A stretch of 64,000 nucleotides of DNA, from positions 1,054,001-1,118,000 of the forward strand of contig NZ_JAFLNH010000001.1 of assembly GCF_018361265.1 (NCBI RefSeq), in the 5' to 3' direction. The notes under the pieces were generated by a model. That model saw only the letters and a program-made list of their open reading frames with translations. It ran no database searches and had not been told where the DNA came from. This stretch comes from Mycobacterium sp. SM1 (GTDB taxonomy: Bacteria; Actinomycetota; Actinomycetes; Mycobacteriales; Mycobacteriaceae). Shown here piece by piece: positions 33,793 to 44,494 of the stretch; position 1 is the first letter of the stretch, and each line of letters begins with the position of its first letter. Both the position numbers and the translations under genes were made by a program.

Positions 33793-36219
33793 ATGTCGGA
33801 GCGCTCCGGGACCACGATCACGGTCCTCAAGATCGCCGGATGCTGCCTGCTCGCTGGGGTCATTGCCGCCGCGCTCATGTTCCCTGTGGCCGGCGGAATC
33901 GGTCTGCTGTCCAACCGGGCCTCAGAGGTCGTTGCCAACGGCTCCGCTCAACTGTTACGGGGCGACGTGCCGGCGGTCACGACGATGGTCGACGCCAAGG
34001 GAAACACCATCGCCTGGCTGTACTCGCAGCGCAGGTTCGAGGTGCCCAGCAACAAAATCGCCAACACCATGAAGCTGGCGATCGTGTCGATCGAGGACAA
34101 AAGATTCGCCGAACACAACGGGGTGGACTGGAAGGGAACGCTGACCGGGCTGGCCGGCTACGCATCCGGCAACCTTGACACCCGAGGCGGTTCGACCATC
34201 GAGCAGCAGTACGTGAAGAACTACCTGCTGCTGGTAACCGCGCAGACCGACGCGGAAAAACGGGCGGCCATCGAAACGACTCCGGCACGCAAGCTGCGCG
34301 AAATCCGGATGGCCCTTACCCTCGACAAGACGTTCAGCAAGCCGGAGATCCTGACCCGATACCTGAATCTGGTGTCCTTCGGCAACAACTCGTTCGGCGT
34401 GCAAGACGCCGCGCAAACCTACTTCGGCGTGAACGCGTCCGACCTGAACTGGCAGCAGGCGGCGCTGCTGGCCGGGCTGGTGCAATCGACCAGCGCGCTT
34501 AACCCCTACACCAATCCTGAAGGCGCGCTGGCCCGGCGAAACCTCGTGCTGGACACCATGATCGAGAACCTGCCCAAAGAAGCCGACGCGTTGCGGGCGG
34601 CCAAGGCGGAGCCGTTGGGGATCCTGCCGCGGCCCAAGGAGCTCCCGCGTGGCTGCATTGCCGCAGGTGACCGCGCATTCTTCTGCGACTACGTGCAGGA
34701 GTATCTAGCGCGCGCCGGGATCAGCAAAGAGCAACTGGCGCGGGGTGGCTATACGATCCACACCACGCTCGACCCCGACGTGCAGGCCCCGGTCAAGCAG
34801 GCGATCGACAAGTTCGCCAGCCCCGACCTGCCGGGGATCGCCAGCGTGATGAGCGTGATCAAACCGGGTAAACGCTCCCACAAGGTGCTGGCGATGGCCA
34901 GCAACCGCAGATACGGACTGGACGGCGACGCCGGTGAGACCATGCGGCCACAGCCGTTCTCCCTCGTCGGCGACGGCGCAGGGTCCATCTTCAAGATTTT
35001 CACCACCGCCGCCGCGCTGGACATGGGGATGGGCATTAATGCCCAACTCGAGGTTCCGGGCCAGTTCCAGGCCAAAGGGATGGGAAGCGGTGGCGCCAAG
35101 GGGTGCCCTAAGGAAACCTGGTGCGTGGTCAACGCGGGCAGCTACCGCTCGCCGATGAGCGTGACCGACGCGCTGGCCACCTCGCCCAACACCGCCTTCG
35201 CCAAACTGATCTCGCTGGTTGGGGTGCCGCGCGCGGTCGACATGGCCGTCAAGCTCGGCCTGAGGTCCTACGCCGAGCCCGGGACCGCTCGCGACTATGA
35301 CCCCGACAGCGATGAGAGCCTGGCGGATTTCATCAAACGGCAGAACATCGGGTCGTTCACCTTGGGGCCGTTCGAGCTCAACGCCCTGGAGCTGTCCAAC
35401 GTGGCGGCGACCCTGGCATCCGGCGGCGTGTGGTGCCCACCGAGCCCGATCGACAAGCTGGTGGATCGAGACGGCAAAGAACTTGCCGTCACCACCGAGC
35501 CCTGTGAGCAGGTGGTCCCCGAAGGGCTGGCCAACACGCTGGCCAACGCGCTGAGTAAGGACTCTCAGGCCGGCGGCACCGCATCGGTGTCGGCGGCGGC
35601 AGCGGGCTGGAACCTGCCGATGTCCGGCAAGACCGGCACCACCGAGGCGCACCGATCCTCCGGATTCGTCGGTTTTACCAATCAATACGCGGCCGCCAAT
35701 TACATCTTCGATGACTCGAGCACACCGTCGGATCTGTGTTCCAATCCGCTGCGCCGCTGCAGTGACGGCGATCTGTTCGGCGGCAACGAGCCGGCGCGCA
35801 CCTGGTTCACCGCGATGAAGCCGATTGCCAACAACTTCGGTGAAGTTCACCTGCCCCCGACGGACCCGCGCTACGTCGACGGCAACGCCAACTCGCGGGT
35901 CCCAAGCGTTGCCGGCCTCGACCTGAACGCGGCGCGGCAGCGCCTGAAGGACGCCGGTTTCCAGGTCGCCGACCAACCCACACCAGTCAACAGCAGCGCG
36001 AAATACGGCGAGGTGGTCGGCACGTCACCGAGCGGCCAAACCATCCCGGGTGCGGTGATCACCATCCAGACCAGTAACGGCATCCCGCCGGCCCCGCCGC
36101 CACCGCCGGAAGGCCTGTCCTCGCCGCCGGGCTCGCAAGTCGTGGAGATCCCCGGCCTGCCGCCGATCACGATTCCGCTATTGCCGCCACCCCCGCCCCT
36201 GGCGCCATCGCCACCATAA
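33793..36219 (+). CDS. ponA2: Bifunctional penicillin-binding protein 1B type
   Basis: 808-aa class A PBP that polymerises and crosslinks peptidoglycan. One N-terminal membrane helix (about 9-35) is followed by the GT51 transglycosylase domain (EDKRFAEHNGVDWKG; RGGSTIEQQYVKN). The transpeptidase domain has SxxK in GSIFKIFT, SxN in TSPNTAF and KTG in SGKTGTTEA. A C-terminal PASTA domain (VPSVAGLDLNAARQRL...) precedes a Pro-rich tail. Corresponds to PonA2 (Rv3682), needed for stress survival. Confidence 0.96.
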   Translation: MSERSGTTITVLKIAGCCLLAGVIAAALMFPVAGGIGLLSNRASEVVANGSAQLLRGDVPAVTTMVDAKGNTIAWLYSQRRFEVPSNKIANTMKLAIVSIEDKRFAEHNGVDWKGTLTGLAGYASGNLDTRGGSTIEQQYVKNYLLLVTAQTDAEKRAAIETTPARKLREIRMALTLDKTFSKPEILTRYLNLVSFGNNSFGVQDAAQTYFGVNASDLNWQQAALLAGLVQSTSALNPYTNPEGALARRNLVLDTMIENLPKEADALRAAKAEPLGILPRPKELPRGCIAAGDRAFFCDYVQEYLARAGISKEQLARGGYTIHTTLDPDVQAPVKQAIDKFASPDLPGIASVMSVIKPGKRSHKVLAMASNRRYGLDGDAGETMRPQPFSLVGDGAGSIFKIFTTAAALDMGMGINAQLEVPGQFQAKGMGSGGAKGCPKETWCVVNAGSYRSPMSVTDALATSPNTAFAKLISLVGVPRAVDMAVKLGLRSYAEPGTARDYDPDSDESLADFIKRQNIGSFTLGPFELNALELSNVAATLASGGVWCPPSPIDKLVDRDGKELAVTTEPCEQVVPEGLANTLANALSKDSQAGGTASVSAAAAGWNLPMSGKTGTTEAHRSSGFVGFTNQYAAANYIFDDSSTPSDLCSNPLRRCSDGDLFGGNEPARTWFTAMKPIANNFGEVHLPPTDPRYVDGNANSRVPSVAGLDLNAARQRLKDAGFQVADQPTPVNSSAKYGEVVGTSPSGQTIPGAVITIQTSNGIPPAPPPPPEGLSSPPGSQVVEIPGLPPITIPLLPPPPPLAPSPP

Positions 36220-36260
36220 AACTGCAGGAACGCGCTGCGGTGCCATACCGCGAGCGGCAG

Positions 36261-36266
36261 TAGGCT
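36261..36266 (+). promoter_or_regulatory. -10 box of the phosphoesterase gene (leaderless)
   Basis: TAGGCT with a seven-base gap to the ATG at 36274, within the 54-bp gap after ponA2. Confidence 0.55.
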
Positions 36267-36273
36267 GGCGATC

Positions 36274-37239
36274 ATGGCTGTCGTCTCAGACCCTGTCGCC
36301 CTGAAACGCGCCGGCGCCGTCGTGCTCGGCTCGGCCATTGCCGGCATCGGTTACGCCGCGCTTATCGAGCGTAATGCGTTCGTGGTGCGTGAGCTGACCC
36401 TTCCCGTGCTGACCCCTGGTTCGTCACCGCTGCGGGTGCTGCACATCAGCGACATCCACATGCGACCCGGCCAGCGTCGCAAACAGGCCTGGCTGCGGGA
36501 GCTGGCGAGCTGGGAGCCCGATCTGGTGGTGAACACCGGCGACAACCTGGCGCACCCAAAAGCGGTGCCCGCGGTCGTGCAGGCGCTCGGTGACCTGCTC
36601 TCACTGCCCGGCGTTTTCGTGTTCGGCAGCAATGACTACTTCGGGCCGCGGGTGAAGAACCCGCTGAACTACGTGGTCAACCCGTCCCACCGCGCGCACG
36701 GTCGGCCGCTGCCGTGGCAGGATTTACGGGCGGCGTTCACCGAGCGCGGCTGGCTGGACCTGACCCACACTCGTCGCGAGTTCGAAGTGGCCGGCTCGCT
36801 CATTGCCGCCGCCGGCGTGGACGACCCGCACATCGGCCGGGATCGCTACGACACCATCGCCGGGCCGGCGAATCCGGCTGCCAACCTGCGGTTGGGGCTG
36901 ACCCATACGCCGGAGCCGCAAGTGCTGGATCGTTTCGCCGCGGACGGCTACCAACTGGTTATGGCCGGCCACACCCACGGCGGGCAGCTGTGCTTGCCGT
37001 TTTACGGGCCCGTGGTGACCAACTGCGGTCTGGACCGGTCCCGGGTGAAGGGGGCGTCGCGCTGGGGTGCCAGCATGCGATTGCACGTCTCGGCCGGCAT
37101 CGGCACCTCGCCGTTCGCGCCGCTGCGGTTTTGCTGCCGTCCCGAAGCCACGTTGCTGACGTTGATCGCCGCGCCGATCGGAGGCCGTGACTCGCGCACC
37201 ACCCGGGGACGGTCGCAACCCATAGCGTCGGTGCGTTGA
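36274..37239 (+). CDS. Calcineurin-like metallophosphoesterase, Rv3683 type
   Basis: 321-aa enzyme with one N-terminal membrane anchor (about 11-30). The metal sites are ISDIHM, NTGDN, GSNDY in place of the usual GNH-D/E, and GHTHGGQ. This domain order matches the YaeI/UDP-diacylglucosamine-type membrane phosphodiesterases. Substrate unknown. It overlaps the next gene (TTGA). Confidence 0.88.
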   Translation: MAVVSDPVALKRAGAVVLGSAIAGIGYAALIERNAFVVRELTLPVLTPGSSPLRVLHISDIHMRPGQRRKQAWLRELASWEPDLVVNTGDNLAHPKAVPAVVQALGDLLSLPGVFVFGSNDYFGPRVKNPLNYVVNPSHRAHGRPLPWQDLRAAFTERGWLDLTHTRREFEVAGSLIAAAGVDDPHIGRDRYDTIAGPANPAANLRLGLTHTPEPQVLDRFAADGYQLVMAGHTHGGQLCLPFYGPVVTNCGLDRSRVKGASRWGASMRLHVSAGIGTSPFAPLRFCCRPEATLLTLIAAPIGGRDSRTTRGRSQPIASVR

Positions 37240-38342
37240 GCCAACGCACCCAAGTTGCGCTGCGCTGCCGTCCCCGCGACTGGACAGACAACGCGATCCG
37301 GCTGATCGAGGCCGACGCCCGTCGTAGCGCCGACACCCACCTGTTGCGCTATCCGCTGCCGTCGGCGTGGTGCGCAGACGCTGACGTTGAGCTCTACCTC
37401 AAAGACGAGACGACACACATCACCGGCAGCCTCAAACACCGGTTGGCGCGGTCGCTGTTTCTCTACGCGCTGTGCAACGGCTGGATCGGCGAGGGCACCA
37501 CGGTGGTTGAGGCGTCATCGGGCTCAACCGCGGTGTCCGAGGCGTACTTCGCCGCACTGCTGGGTCTGCCATTCATCGCGGTGATGCCCGCATCCACCAG
37601 CGCCTCAAAGATAGCTTTGATTGAATCGCAAGGCGGACGTTGCCATTTCGTGCAACACTCGAGTCAGCTTTACACCGAGGCCGAGCGCATCGCCAAGGAG
37701 ACCGGCGGGCACTACCTCGATCAGTTCACCAACGCTGAGCGGGCCACCGACTGGCGCGGCAACAACAACATCGCCGAGTCGATCTATGTGCAAATGCGCG
37801 AAGAAAAGCACCCCGTTCCCGAATGGATTGTGGTCGGCGCCGGCACCGGCGGCACCAGCGCGACGATCGGCCGCTACATCCGCTACCGGCGGCACGCCAC
37901 CCGGTTGTGCGTGGTCGACCCCGAAAACTCCGCGTTCTACCCCGCCTACTCCGAAGGCCGCTACGACATCGTCATCAACGCGTCGTCGCGCATCGAGGGT
38001 ATCGGCCGACCGCGGGTGGAGCCGTCTTTTCTGCCCGATGTCGTCGACCGCATGGTCTCGGTGCCCGACGCCGCGTCAATCGCCGCCGCTCGCCATGCCA
38101 GCACCGTCCTGGGCCGTCGCGTGGGGGCGTCGACAGGCACCAACCTGTGGGGAGCGTTCGGGTTGATCGCCGAGATGCTCGCCGCCGGTCGCCAGGGTTC
38201 GGTGGTCACTCTTCTCGCCGACAGCGGCGACCGCTACGCCGACACCTACTTCTGCGACGAGTGGGTCGCCGCCCAGGGGCTGGACATCGCGGCGCCGGCT
38301 GAGACGCTGGCCGAGTTTGAGCGCTCCGGCCGCTGGGAGTAA
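37236..38342 (+). CDS. cds1: PLP-dependent cysteine synthase-like enzyme / cysteine desulfhydrase
   Basis: 368-aa fold-type II PLP enzyme. The Schiff-base Lys is in TGSLKHR, an Asn/Ser phosphate region in [13 protein letters not shown] and the glycine-rich phosphate loop in [12 protein letters not shown]. In M. tuberculosis Rv3684 (Cds1) degrades cysteine to H2S, pyruvate and ammonia. The TTG start overlaps the previous stop. A downstream start near the conserved [14 protein letters not shown] is also possible. Function here is inferred from orthology. Confidence 0.85.
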   Translation: MSQRTQVALRCRPRDWTDNAIRLIEADARRSADTHLLRYPLPSAWCADADVELYLKDETTHITGSLKHRLARSLFLYALCNGWIGEGTTVVEASSGSTAVSEAYFAALLGLPFIAVMPASTSASKIALIESQGGRCHFVQHSSQLYTEAERIAKETGGHYLDQFTNAERATDWRGNNNIAESIYVQMREEKHPVPEWIVVGAGTGGTSATIGRYIRYRRHATRLCVVDPENSAFYPAYSEGRYDIVINASSRIEGIGRPRVEPSFLPDVVDRMVSVPDAASIAAARHASTVLGRRVGASTGTNLWGAFGLIAEMLAAGRQGSVVTLLADSGDRYADTYFCDEWVAAQGLDIAAPAETLAEFERSGRWE

Positions 38343-38633
38343 TCCCCCGTCCGCGACCGCGGCTTTCGCGCCGCGGTCCCATCATCGTACGGGCCGGTCA
38401 GCACCAGCCACAGCACCGCCAGGCCGAAAAGCCCGTGGAAACACCGCCACACCCAAGGCCGTCATGGGCCGTCTCGCTTTCCTACGCGGGCGTCTGATGA
38501 GAGGGGTTAACGCTCATGTTGGGCCCTCGGCCGGGTATTCGGGGGTGACGCGCTCGCAACGGTGGGTTGATGCGCTCGCGGCGATGGGTTTGGCCAGTCG
38601 GCGAACCGGTGCGATAAGCTGTCGTGGCTTGCG

Positions 38634-38707
<74 letters not shown>

Positions 38708-38741
38708 CTTACGAGAACGCGGCTTACGAGGGCATCGCTGG

Positions 38742-40280
38742 TCAGGTTATGTAGTCGAGCGTGGTCATCATCCCGGCCGCGATGTGGTAGGTGTTGTGGC
38801 AGTGCAGCATCCAGACACCCGGGTTATCGGCCGCCAGGACGACGGTGAGTTTCTGCCTCGGTAACACGATCACGGTGTCCTTGCATGGTCCCGCGCCGCC
38901 GTCGGGTTTCATCACCTGGAAAACGTGGCCGTGCAGATGCATGGGATGCCACATCGTCGAGGTGTTGTCGAACGTGATGGTGGCTTGCTGTCCCTGGCGA
39001 ACTCGCAGTGGCCGCGTGTCATCGAAGTGATGGCCGTTGATCAGCCAATCGTAGGGCATCATCTGGCCCGACAACCGAACGTGAAGATCGACATCGGCCG
39101 TCCGCGGTGAGGCGGCAGCCGGTGACGGGCTGAACATCTCGACGGTACCGACTCGCCGCTTCAACTCCGGCGGCCGAAAGGCCGCATCGGGTGCGTTGCC
39201 GGCGCCCGTGGACAGCAGTGCCCGCGCGAGCCCGTCTTTGCCTTCGGCAGCGGCCACCAGCGGAAAAACCCCGTCGCCGGCGGTGATGATCACGTCGTAG
39301 CGCTCGCCCATGCCCAGCAGCACCGCATCGACCTCGGTCGGAGTCACCGGGTTGCCATCTGTGTGGGTCACCGTCATCCGGTGCCCGGCCAGCGCGACCC
39401 GGAACGCAGTGTCCGAGCCGGCGTTGATGAGCCGAATCCGTACTCGCTGGCCCGGTTTGGCGCTAAACGTGCTGGGCGATAACGGAACACGACCGTTGAT
39501 CAGGTAGTAGGGGTAAGCGACGTCTCCGCCGTCCCCGCCCAACAGGTCGCTCGAGCCGACACCACCCATGCCGGAGGAACCCGCCATGCCGCTCATCGTG
39601 GGCATATCGCTCATGCGCTCGTCGGACATTGCGCGCAGCCCATCGAAGATCTGCCGTGGGCTGGGCCCGACGCCGTCGGTCCAGTCGTCCAGCATGACGA
39701 TCCATTCGGCGTCATACGCAGCGGGCTCGGCTGGGTCATCGACAAGCAGCGGCAGATACAACCCGGCATCGAGATCGAAATCGTGGGTGTGCGGGTGGGC
39801 CCAATACGTACCGGGGCGCGGCACCGTGAACCGGTAGGTGAAAACCCGGCCCGCATCGATGTCGGGGGTGACGGGGGCAGCACCGTCCATGTCACAACGC
39901 AGCGTGACACCGTGCCAGTGCACCGAAGTCGGGTGATCAAGACCGTTTTTCACGGTGACGGCCAGCTCGTCGCCGACATTGGCCCGGATCAGTGGGCCGG
40001 GTACCGTGCTGTTGTAGGCGAGCGTGCGCGCGATAATGCCACCCAGGTCAATGTCGGCCCGCGCCGGCGCCAACGTGGCGCTCACAGTGCGTCCGGTGTG
40101 CGGGCGCGCAGCCTCGCCCGCGGCGATCGCAGCGGTGGGTATCCCCGCGCTCGGCATGCTCTTCGGGGAGCGGGTGCATGCGGCCAGCGCCACCCCCCCA
40201 GCGATCGCCGTAATAAAGGTGCGCCGGTTGAACTGCCCCAGGCCCGCCCCAAACCCGGTTCCGGGAGGCGTTGTACCCAT
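38742..40280 (-). CDS. mmcO: Tat-exported multicopper oxidase
   Basis: 512-aa three-domain copper oxidase. It carries a twin-arginine signal [17 protein letters not shown] that is also a lipobox, so an exported lipoprotein is likely. Copper ligands are [19 protein letters not shown] and [13 protein letters not shown], covering the T1 and trinuclear sites. A Met/Ser/Gly-rich loop ([18 protein letters not shown]) resembles the Met-rich lids of cuprous oxidases such as CueO. Relative of M. tuberculosis MmcO (Rv0846c), which resists copper. The ATG at 40280 has GAGGGAG upstream. In H37Rv this spot holds other genes, so it is locally different. Confidence 0.92.
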   Translation of the reverse strand: MGTTPPGTGFGAGLGQFNRRTFITAIAGGVALAACTRSPKSMPSAGIPTAAIAAGEAARPHTGRTVSATLAPARADIDLGGIIARTLAYNSTVPGPLIRANVGDELAVTVKNGLDHPTSVHWHGVTLRCDMDGAAPVTPDIDAGRVFTYRFTVPRPGTYWAHPHTHDFDLDAGLYLPLLVDDPAEPAAYDAEWIVMLDDWTDGVGPSPRQIFDGLRAMSDERMSDMPTMSGMAGSSGMGGVGSSDLLGGDGGDVAYPYYLINGRVPLSPSTFSAKPGQRVRIRLINAGSDTAFRVALAGHRMTVTHTDGNPVTPTEVDAVLLGMGERYDVIITAGDGVFPLVAAAEGKDGLARALLSTGAGNAPDAAFRPPELKRRVGTVEMFSPSPAAASPRTADVDLHVRLSGQMMPYDWLINGHHFDDTRPLRVRQGQQATITFDNTSTMWHPMHLHGHVFQVMKPDGGAGPCKDTVIVLPRQKLTVVLAADNPGVWMLHCHNTYHIAAGMMTTLDYIT

Positions 40281-40853
40281 CAAACGGTCTCCCTCTCTGC
40301 GCGGGGACAAGTCCGGTCGGTGACAGGCTCGACAGCAGCACCACTTCCGTGCGCCCATTCGGTTCCGAGCCGATTACTGGCCGGCGCGGCTCGGGCCGCG
40401 AACCCTACGAATCGCCGATGGATCGCCCGCTGAACCAGCCTTGGCCTTGAGGTTGCAACCGCTAGGTGTAAAACCTGGGTCTAGCGGTGTGCTCGTTAAC
40501 GCCATGCCATCAGTATCGCGATGCCGAGGCGGTGCACCAGGGACGACCTTTCGCCCTGCCTGCGGGGACCAAAGTCACCACCGGGCGGTAGCGGCGCGTA
40601 TCGAGACGACCGCTGTGGCCGGTCAGCGGCTGGCGGTTCGAAGAATCGCGCCCTCGAGCGACCCGGTTGACGAAACCTTCGCTGGCACCGGATGCCTCGA
40701 TCTGCGCATCATTCGCTCGCACCCGCAGCACCCGAAAACCATTGAGCCAGTAGATTTGCCTTGCCCACCTTAAGGCGAGCCCTCGGTTGCCCGTCGGCCG
40801 GTCCCGGCCACCCGGACCCGAGCGTGAGCCGACGGGGCGCGAACGAACAGCTG
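40281..40853. promoter_or_regulatory. mmcO upstream region with inverted repeats
   Basis: This 573-bp gap has no supported gene. A perfect inverted repeat ACCGCTAG / CTAGCGGT (40458-40465 and 40481-40488, 15-nt spacer) overlaps the palindrome GGTTGCAACC (40451-40460), about 175 bp upstream of mmcO. It is a candidate operator for a copper or redox regulator. It was not matched to a known RicR or CsoR box. Confidence 0.4.
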
Positions 40854-41318
40854 CTACAGACGTTCTCGCACCGCCGCTGCCAGGCGTGCGCCGTCCGCTT
40901 TGCCGGCCGCCATCGCAGTGGCCGCCTTCATCACCAGGCTCATCTGCTTCCTGCCGGGCCGTTCGCCGAGTTCTTCGGCCACCTGGGCGATGGCGGTGTC
41001 GACGATGTCGGCCAGCTCGCCCTCGGTCAGCGGCGGCGGGAGATACTCCTCGATGATCCGCGCCTCGGCGTGCTCCTCGGCGGCCAGTTCACCACGCCCG
41101 TTCTGGGTGTAGACCTCGGCCGCTTCACCGCGTTTCCGGGCTTCCCTGGCCAATACCTTGAGCACCTCGTCATCGGAAAGCTCGCGGGCCTGCTTACCGG
41201 AGACCTCCTCGGTCCGGATCGCCGCCAGCAGCAGGCGCAGGGTCGCGATGCGCAACTTGTCCCGCGTCTTCATCGCCTCGGTCAGATCCGACCGGAGCCG
41301 CGATTTCAGTTCGGCCAT
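40854..41318 (-). CDS. GatB/YqeY domain protein, Rv3688c type
   Basis: 154-aa all-helical protein of the YqeY family, related to the C-terminal tRNA-binding tail domain of GatB. Typical segments are LRIATLRLLLAAI and GRKQMSLVMKAATAMAAGKADG. Cellular role not established. The ATG follows TAGCGT by seven bases (leaderless). Confidence 0.88.
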   Translation of the reverse strand: MAELKSRLRSDLTEAMKTRDKLRIATLRLLLAAIRTEEVSGKQARELSDDEVLKVLAREARKRGEAAEVYTQNGRGELAAEEHAEARIIEEYLPPPLTEGELADIVDTAIAQVAEELGERPGRKQMSLVMKAATAMAAGKADGARLAAAVRERL

Positions 41319-41325
41319 GACTCGA

Positions 41326-41331
41326 ACGCTA
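41326..41331 (-). promoter_or_regulatory. -10 box of the YqeY gene (leaderless)
   Basis: TAGCGT on the minus strand, with a seven-base gap to the ATG at 41318. Confidence 0.6.
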
Positions 41332-41452
41332 CCCGCCCGGCACCGGGAGGTGTGATGAACAACCGGACGCACGTACGGACCGCAACGTTGAGAATTGCCC
41401 CGATGGCCGACAGGATGGGAGCCATGATCGACGACGACGGCGGCGGCTTTTA

Positions 41453-42685
41453 GTGGGCATGCTGCCGCCTGGTTACCCGGGCTATCCGGAACCCGGTGAT
41501 CAGCCTCTCAACCACGATGCCGCGGGCTATCCGCCGCCGGGCCAGCTGCCACCGGGCTATGGTGGCCCGCCGGGCTATCCGCCACCGAGCTACGGTCCGC
41601 CACCGGGCTACGGTCCGTCACCGGGCTATTCCCCACCGGGCTATTCCCCACCGGGCTACGGCCCACCACCGGGCTATCCGCCACTGGGCTACGGTGGCCC
41701 GCCGCTGCCCCCGGGAGCATTCACACCCGGAATCATCCCGTTACGGCCATTGAGCCTCGCCGATATCTTCAACGGCGCGGTCGGCTACATCCGGGCCAAT
41801 CCCAGGGCGACGCTGGGACTGACCACCGCCGTGGTGCTGATCATGCAGGTCATCGCCCTGATCGCCGAGACCGGGCCGCTGGCCGTTACCCGTCGGATGC
41901 GGACAGAGCCGTCGTACCAGCCGACATGGGGGGACGTCGGCACGTGGATGCTGTCAACCGGTGTCACCGGCCTCGCCACCTGGATAATTAGCATTCTGCT
42001 CAACGGGGTGCTCACCGTTGTCGTCGGGCGGGCCGTTTTCGGCTCGTCGATTACCGTCGGTGAGGCATGGTCCAAGGTCCGCGGGCGGGTGCCGGCATTG
42101 ATCGGCCTGGTGGCGCTGGAAGCCGCCGGGACGGTCTCACTCATCGCGCTGGTGGCGACAATCATCGCCGCCATTGCCGCGACCGGCGGCGGCGCCGCCG
42201 CCGTTCTGGTCGGCTTGCCGCTGACACTCGCTCTGCTTGCGACGATGGCCTACCTCTTCACCTTGCTGTTGTTTGCGCCGGTGCTCATCGTGCTGGAAAG
42301 GCTGCCGCTTGCCGACGCGATAATCAGATCGATCGCGCTGGTGCGCCACAGCTTCTGGCGGGTACTCGGCATCCGGCTGCTGGCTGCGGTCGTGGTCGCC
42401 GTGGTCAGCTTTGCGATCGCGGCGCCGCTCAGCCTCGCCGGCCAAGTGCTGCTCGCCGGGGCGTCGGCCACCGGTCCGCTTCTCATCGGCACCACGTTGA
42501 ATCACCTCGGATTGGCCATCGGCCAGATTGTCACCGCTCCCTTTAGCGCGGGCGTCGTCGTCCTGTTGTACACCGACCGCCGGATGCGCGCCGAGGCGTT
42601 CGATCTGGTGTTGCAAACAGGCGCCGCCAGAGGTCCGTTCGCGACGGCCTCCACCGACTACCTCTGGCTGAGCCGGCCGGCATGA
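41453..42685 (+). CDS. Polytopic membrane protein with PPGY-repeat N-terminus, Rv3689 type
   Basis: 410-aa protein. Residues 4-85 are a low-complexity stretch of PPGY-like repeats, disordered and probably cytoplasmic. About six membrane helices follow (from residue 115 on). It resembles glycerophosphoryl-diester or DUF7544-type membrane proteins, but no function is known. The GTG start overlaps a preceding TAG; an ATG two codons in is an alternative. It heads a five-gene plus-strand row ending with the DUF58 gene. Confidence 0.8.
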   Translation: MGMLPPGYPGYPEPGDQPLNHDAAGYPPPGQLPPGYGGPPGYPPPSYGPPPGYGPSPGYSPPGYSPPGYGPPPGYPPLGYGGPPLPPGAFTPGIIPLRPLSLADIFNGAVGYIRANPRATLGLTTAVVLIMQVIALIAETGPLAVTRRMRTEPSYQPTWGDVGTWMLSTGVTGLATWIISILLNGVLTVVVGRAVFGSSITVGEAWSKVRGRVPALIGLVALEAAGTVSLIALVATIIAAIAATGGGAAAVLVGLPLTLALLATMAYLFTLLLFAPVLIVLERLPLADAIIRSIALVRHSFWRVLGIRLLAAVVVAVVSFAIAAPLSLAGQVLLAGASATGPLLIGTTLNHLGLAIGQIVTAPFSAGVVVLLYTDRRMRAEAFDLVLQTGAARGPFATASTDYLWLSRPA

Positions 42686-42698
42686 GGACCGGCTGAGG

Positions 42699-43346
42699 AT
42701 GCCCACTATCGACATTGACCGCGACACCGCCCGCAAGGCCGCACAGCAGGAACTGGCCAAGGCGATCTATCCCAAACAGTCACCGGTCCAACGATTCCAC
42801 GACTGGGGTGATGAGCTGCTGTACCGCCTGATACAAAAGGGGGCCTCGATACCCGGCGGATGGTTCGCGATCACCGTACTGGTTGTCATGCTGGTGATCG
42901 CGGTCATGGTCGCCCTACACGCCATCCGCCGCAGCATGCGCACCACCCCCGACCGCCAGCTGCTCGACACCACCCAGCTCAGCGCCGACCAACATCGTAT
43001 TGCCGCTGAAAACTATGCGGCGACAGGAAATTGGGCCACTGCGATCCGGCACCGGATGCGCGCCGTCGCTCGCCAGCTGGAGGAAAGCGGCGTGATCAAC
43101 CCGGCCGCCGGCCGAACAGCCATCGAGCTTGCCCAGGATGCCGCGGCTTCCTTGCCGCACCTTGCTCACGAGCTATACCAGGCAGCGACGATTTTCAATG
43201 ACGCTGCCTACGGCGAATGCCCGGGAACCCTGGCCGCATACCGATTGATCGTCGACCTCGACGATCAGCTCCGGTCCCGTTCATCCACGGGGCCGTCCGG
43301 TGGCGCCCGGGCGGAAGCGTTGACCTCGTGGACACCGATCCGATGA
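42699..43346 (+). CDS. DUF4129 membrane protein, Rv3690 type
   Basis: 215-aa protein with a cytoplasmic N-terminus, one membrane helix (about 48-72) and a soluble DUF4129 domain (RHRMRAVARQLEESG...), often encoded beside MoxR and DUF58 genes. GAGG lies directly before the ATG. The stop overlaps the next start (ATGA). Confidence 0.8.
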   Translation: MPTIDIDRDTARKAAQQELAKAIYPKQSPVQRFHDWGDELLYRLIQKGASIPGGWFAITVLVVMLVIAVMVALHAIRRSMRTTPDRQLLDTTQLSADQHRIAAENYAATGNWATAIRHRMRAVARQLEESGVINPAAGRTAIELAQDAAASLPHLAHELYQAATIFNDAAYGECPGTLAAYRLIVDLDDQLRSRSSTGPSGGARAEALTSWTPIR

Positions 43347-44494
43347 CGGTCGCCGGACCGCGGTCCCAACCCACCGCCCACCGCGTGCTGCGACGGTGGC
43401 GTACCTGGCGGGGGCCGGCGGCAGCGCTGATCGCCATCGTCGCCGTCGCGGCGCTGGGCACCTTTTTGGCCGCGCCGCGGCCCGGCGGCCGGATGGACGC
43501 GGCGGCCACCGGACCCGACGGCGCTCACGCCCTGGCAGCGCTGCTGCGCGACCACGGCGTCGAGGTGGTCGTGGCCACAACTGTCGCCGATGTCGAGCGC
43601 GCTGCGCGCCCCGGCGCACTGCTGCTGGTGGCCCAGACTCAGCACCTGACCAGCGACGCACTGCTAGGCCGGCTGGCGAGCGCCCCCGGCGATGTGCTGC
43701 TGGTGCAACCCACGTCACACGCTCGAGCGGCGCTGGCGCCAGAGCTACGCAGCGGCGGCATCAGTGTTGTCGATGGTATGCCGAATTGCTCTCTGCGGGA
43801 GGCGGATCGGGCTGGGTCGGTGCAATTTGGGCCGAGTGCCACCTATGTCGCCGCCAACGGCACCGCGTTGACCAGCTGTTACGGCGGGGTGCTGGTCCGC
43901 TACCGCGACGGCGAGCGCACCATCACCGCGATCGGCAACAGCGATTTCATGACCAACAAAGGGCTGCCGCGTGCGGGCAATGCGGCGCTGGCGATGAACC
44001 TCGCCGGTGCCCACCCTCGCCTCGTCTGGTTCGCCCCCCAACGAGCTGAGAGTGAAACACCTTCTTCAAGAACAATTTTCGATGTCATTCCGGACAATGT
44101 TAGTTGGGTTTTCTGGCAGCTATGGCTGGTGGTGGCACTGCTCGCACTGTGGCAGGGCCGGCGGATCGGCCCGCTGGTTGCCGAGGACTTACCCGTCGTC
44201 GTGCGGGCATCGGAAACGGTCGAAGGGCGTGGCCGGCTATACCGATCCAGACGCGCCCGCGACCGTGCCGCGCAAGCACTGCGCACCGCGTCCCTGCGGC
44301 GGCTACTACCCCGGCTCGGGCTGGGTGCCGGCACACCCGCTTCGGTGGTGGTAGCCGCCGTCGCGCAACGCACCGGGATAAGCTCGGACTGGTTGGCGCA
44401 CCACCTGTTCGGCCCACCGCCGGCCACCGACACCGATCTTCTGCAGCTTGCCCGCGTACTCGACGAGATCGAAAGGCAGGTCACCCGCTTGTGA
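43343..44494 (+). CDS. DUF4350 membrane protein, Rv3691 type
   Basis: 383-aa protein with an N-terminal membrane helix (about 25-45). A periplasmic domain contains HALAALLRDHGVEVV, the DUF4350 signature with a GATase-like fold, and a second membrane helix lies near residue 258-275. A basic cytoplasmic C-terminus ends the protein. It is coupled at both ends by ATGA and GTGA overlaps, which supports joint function with the MoxR ATPase and DUF58 proteins. Confidence 0.8.
   Translation: MTVAGPRSQPTAHRVLRRWRTWRGPAAALIAIVAVAALGTFLAAPRPGGRMDAAATGPDGAHALAALLRDHGVEVVVATTVADVERAARPGALLLVAQTQHLTSDALLGRLASAPGDVLLVQPTSHARAALAPELRSGGISVVDGMPNCSLREADRAGSVQFGPSATYVAANGTALTSCYGGVLVRYRDGERTITAIGNSDFMTNKGLPRAGNAALAMNLAGAHPRLVWFAPQRAESETPSSRTIFDVIPDNVSWVFWQLWLVVALLALWQGRRIGPLVAEDLPVVVRASETVEGRGRLYRSRRARDRAAQALRTASLRRLLPRLGLGAGTPASVVVAAVAQRTGISSDWLAHHLFGPPPATDTDLLQLARVLDEIERQVTRL

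Noticed and set aside
34705..35976. Minus-strand frame of 423 codons opposite ponA2
   Set aside because: Shadow of the transpeptidase coding strand; no similarity to any known family.
41355..41453. 32-codon frame just before the PPGY-repeat membrane protein gene
   Set aside because: Stop overlaps the next GTG, which hints at coupling, but there is no ribosome site and no conservation could be judged.
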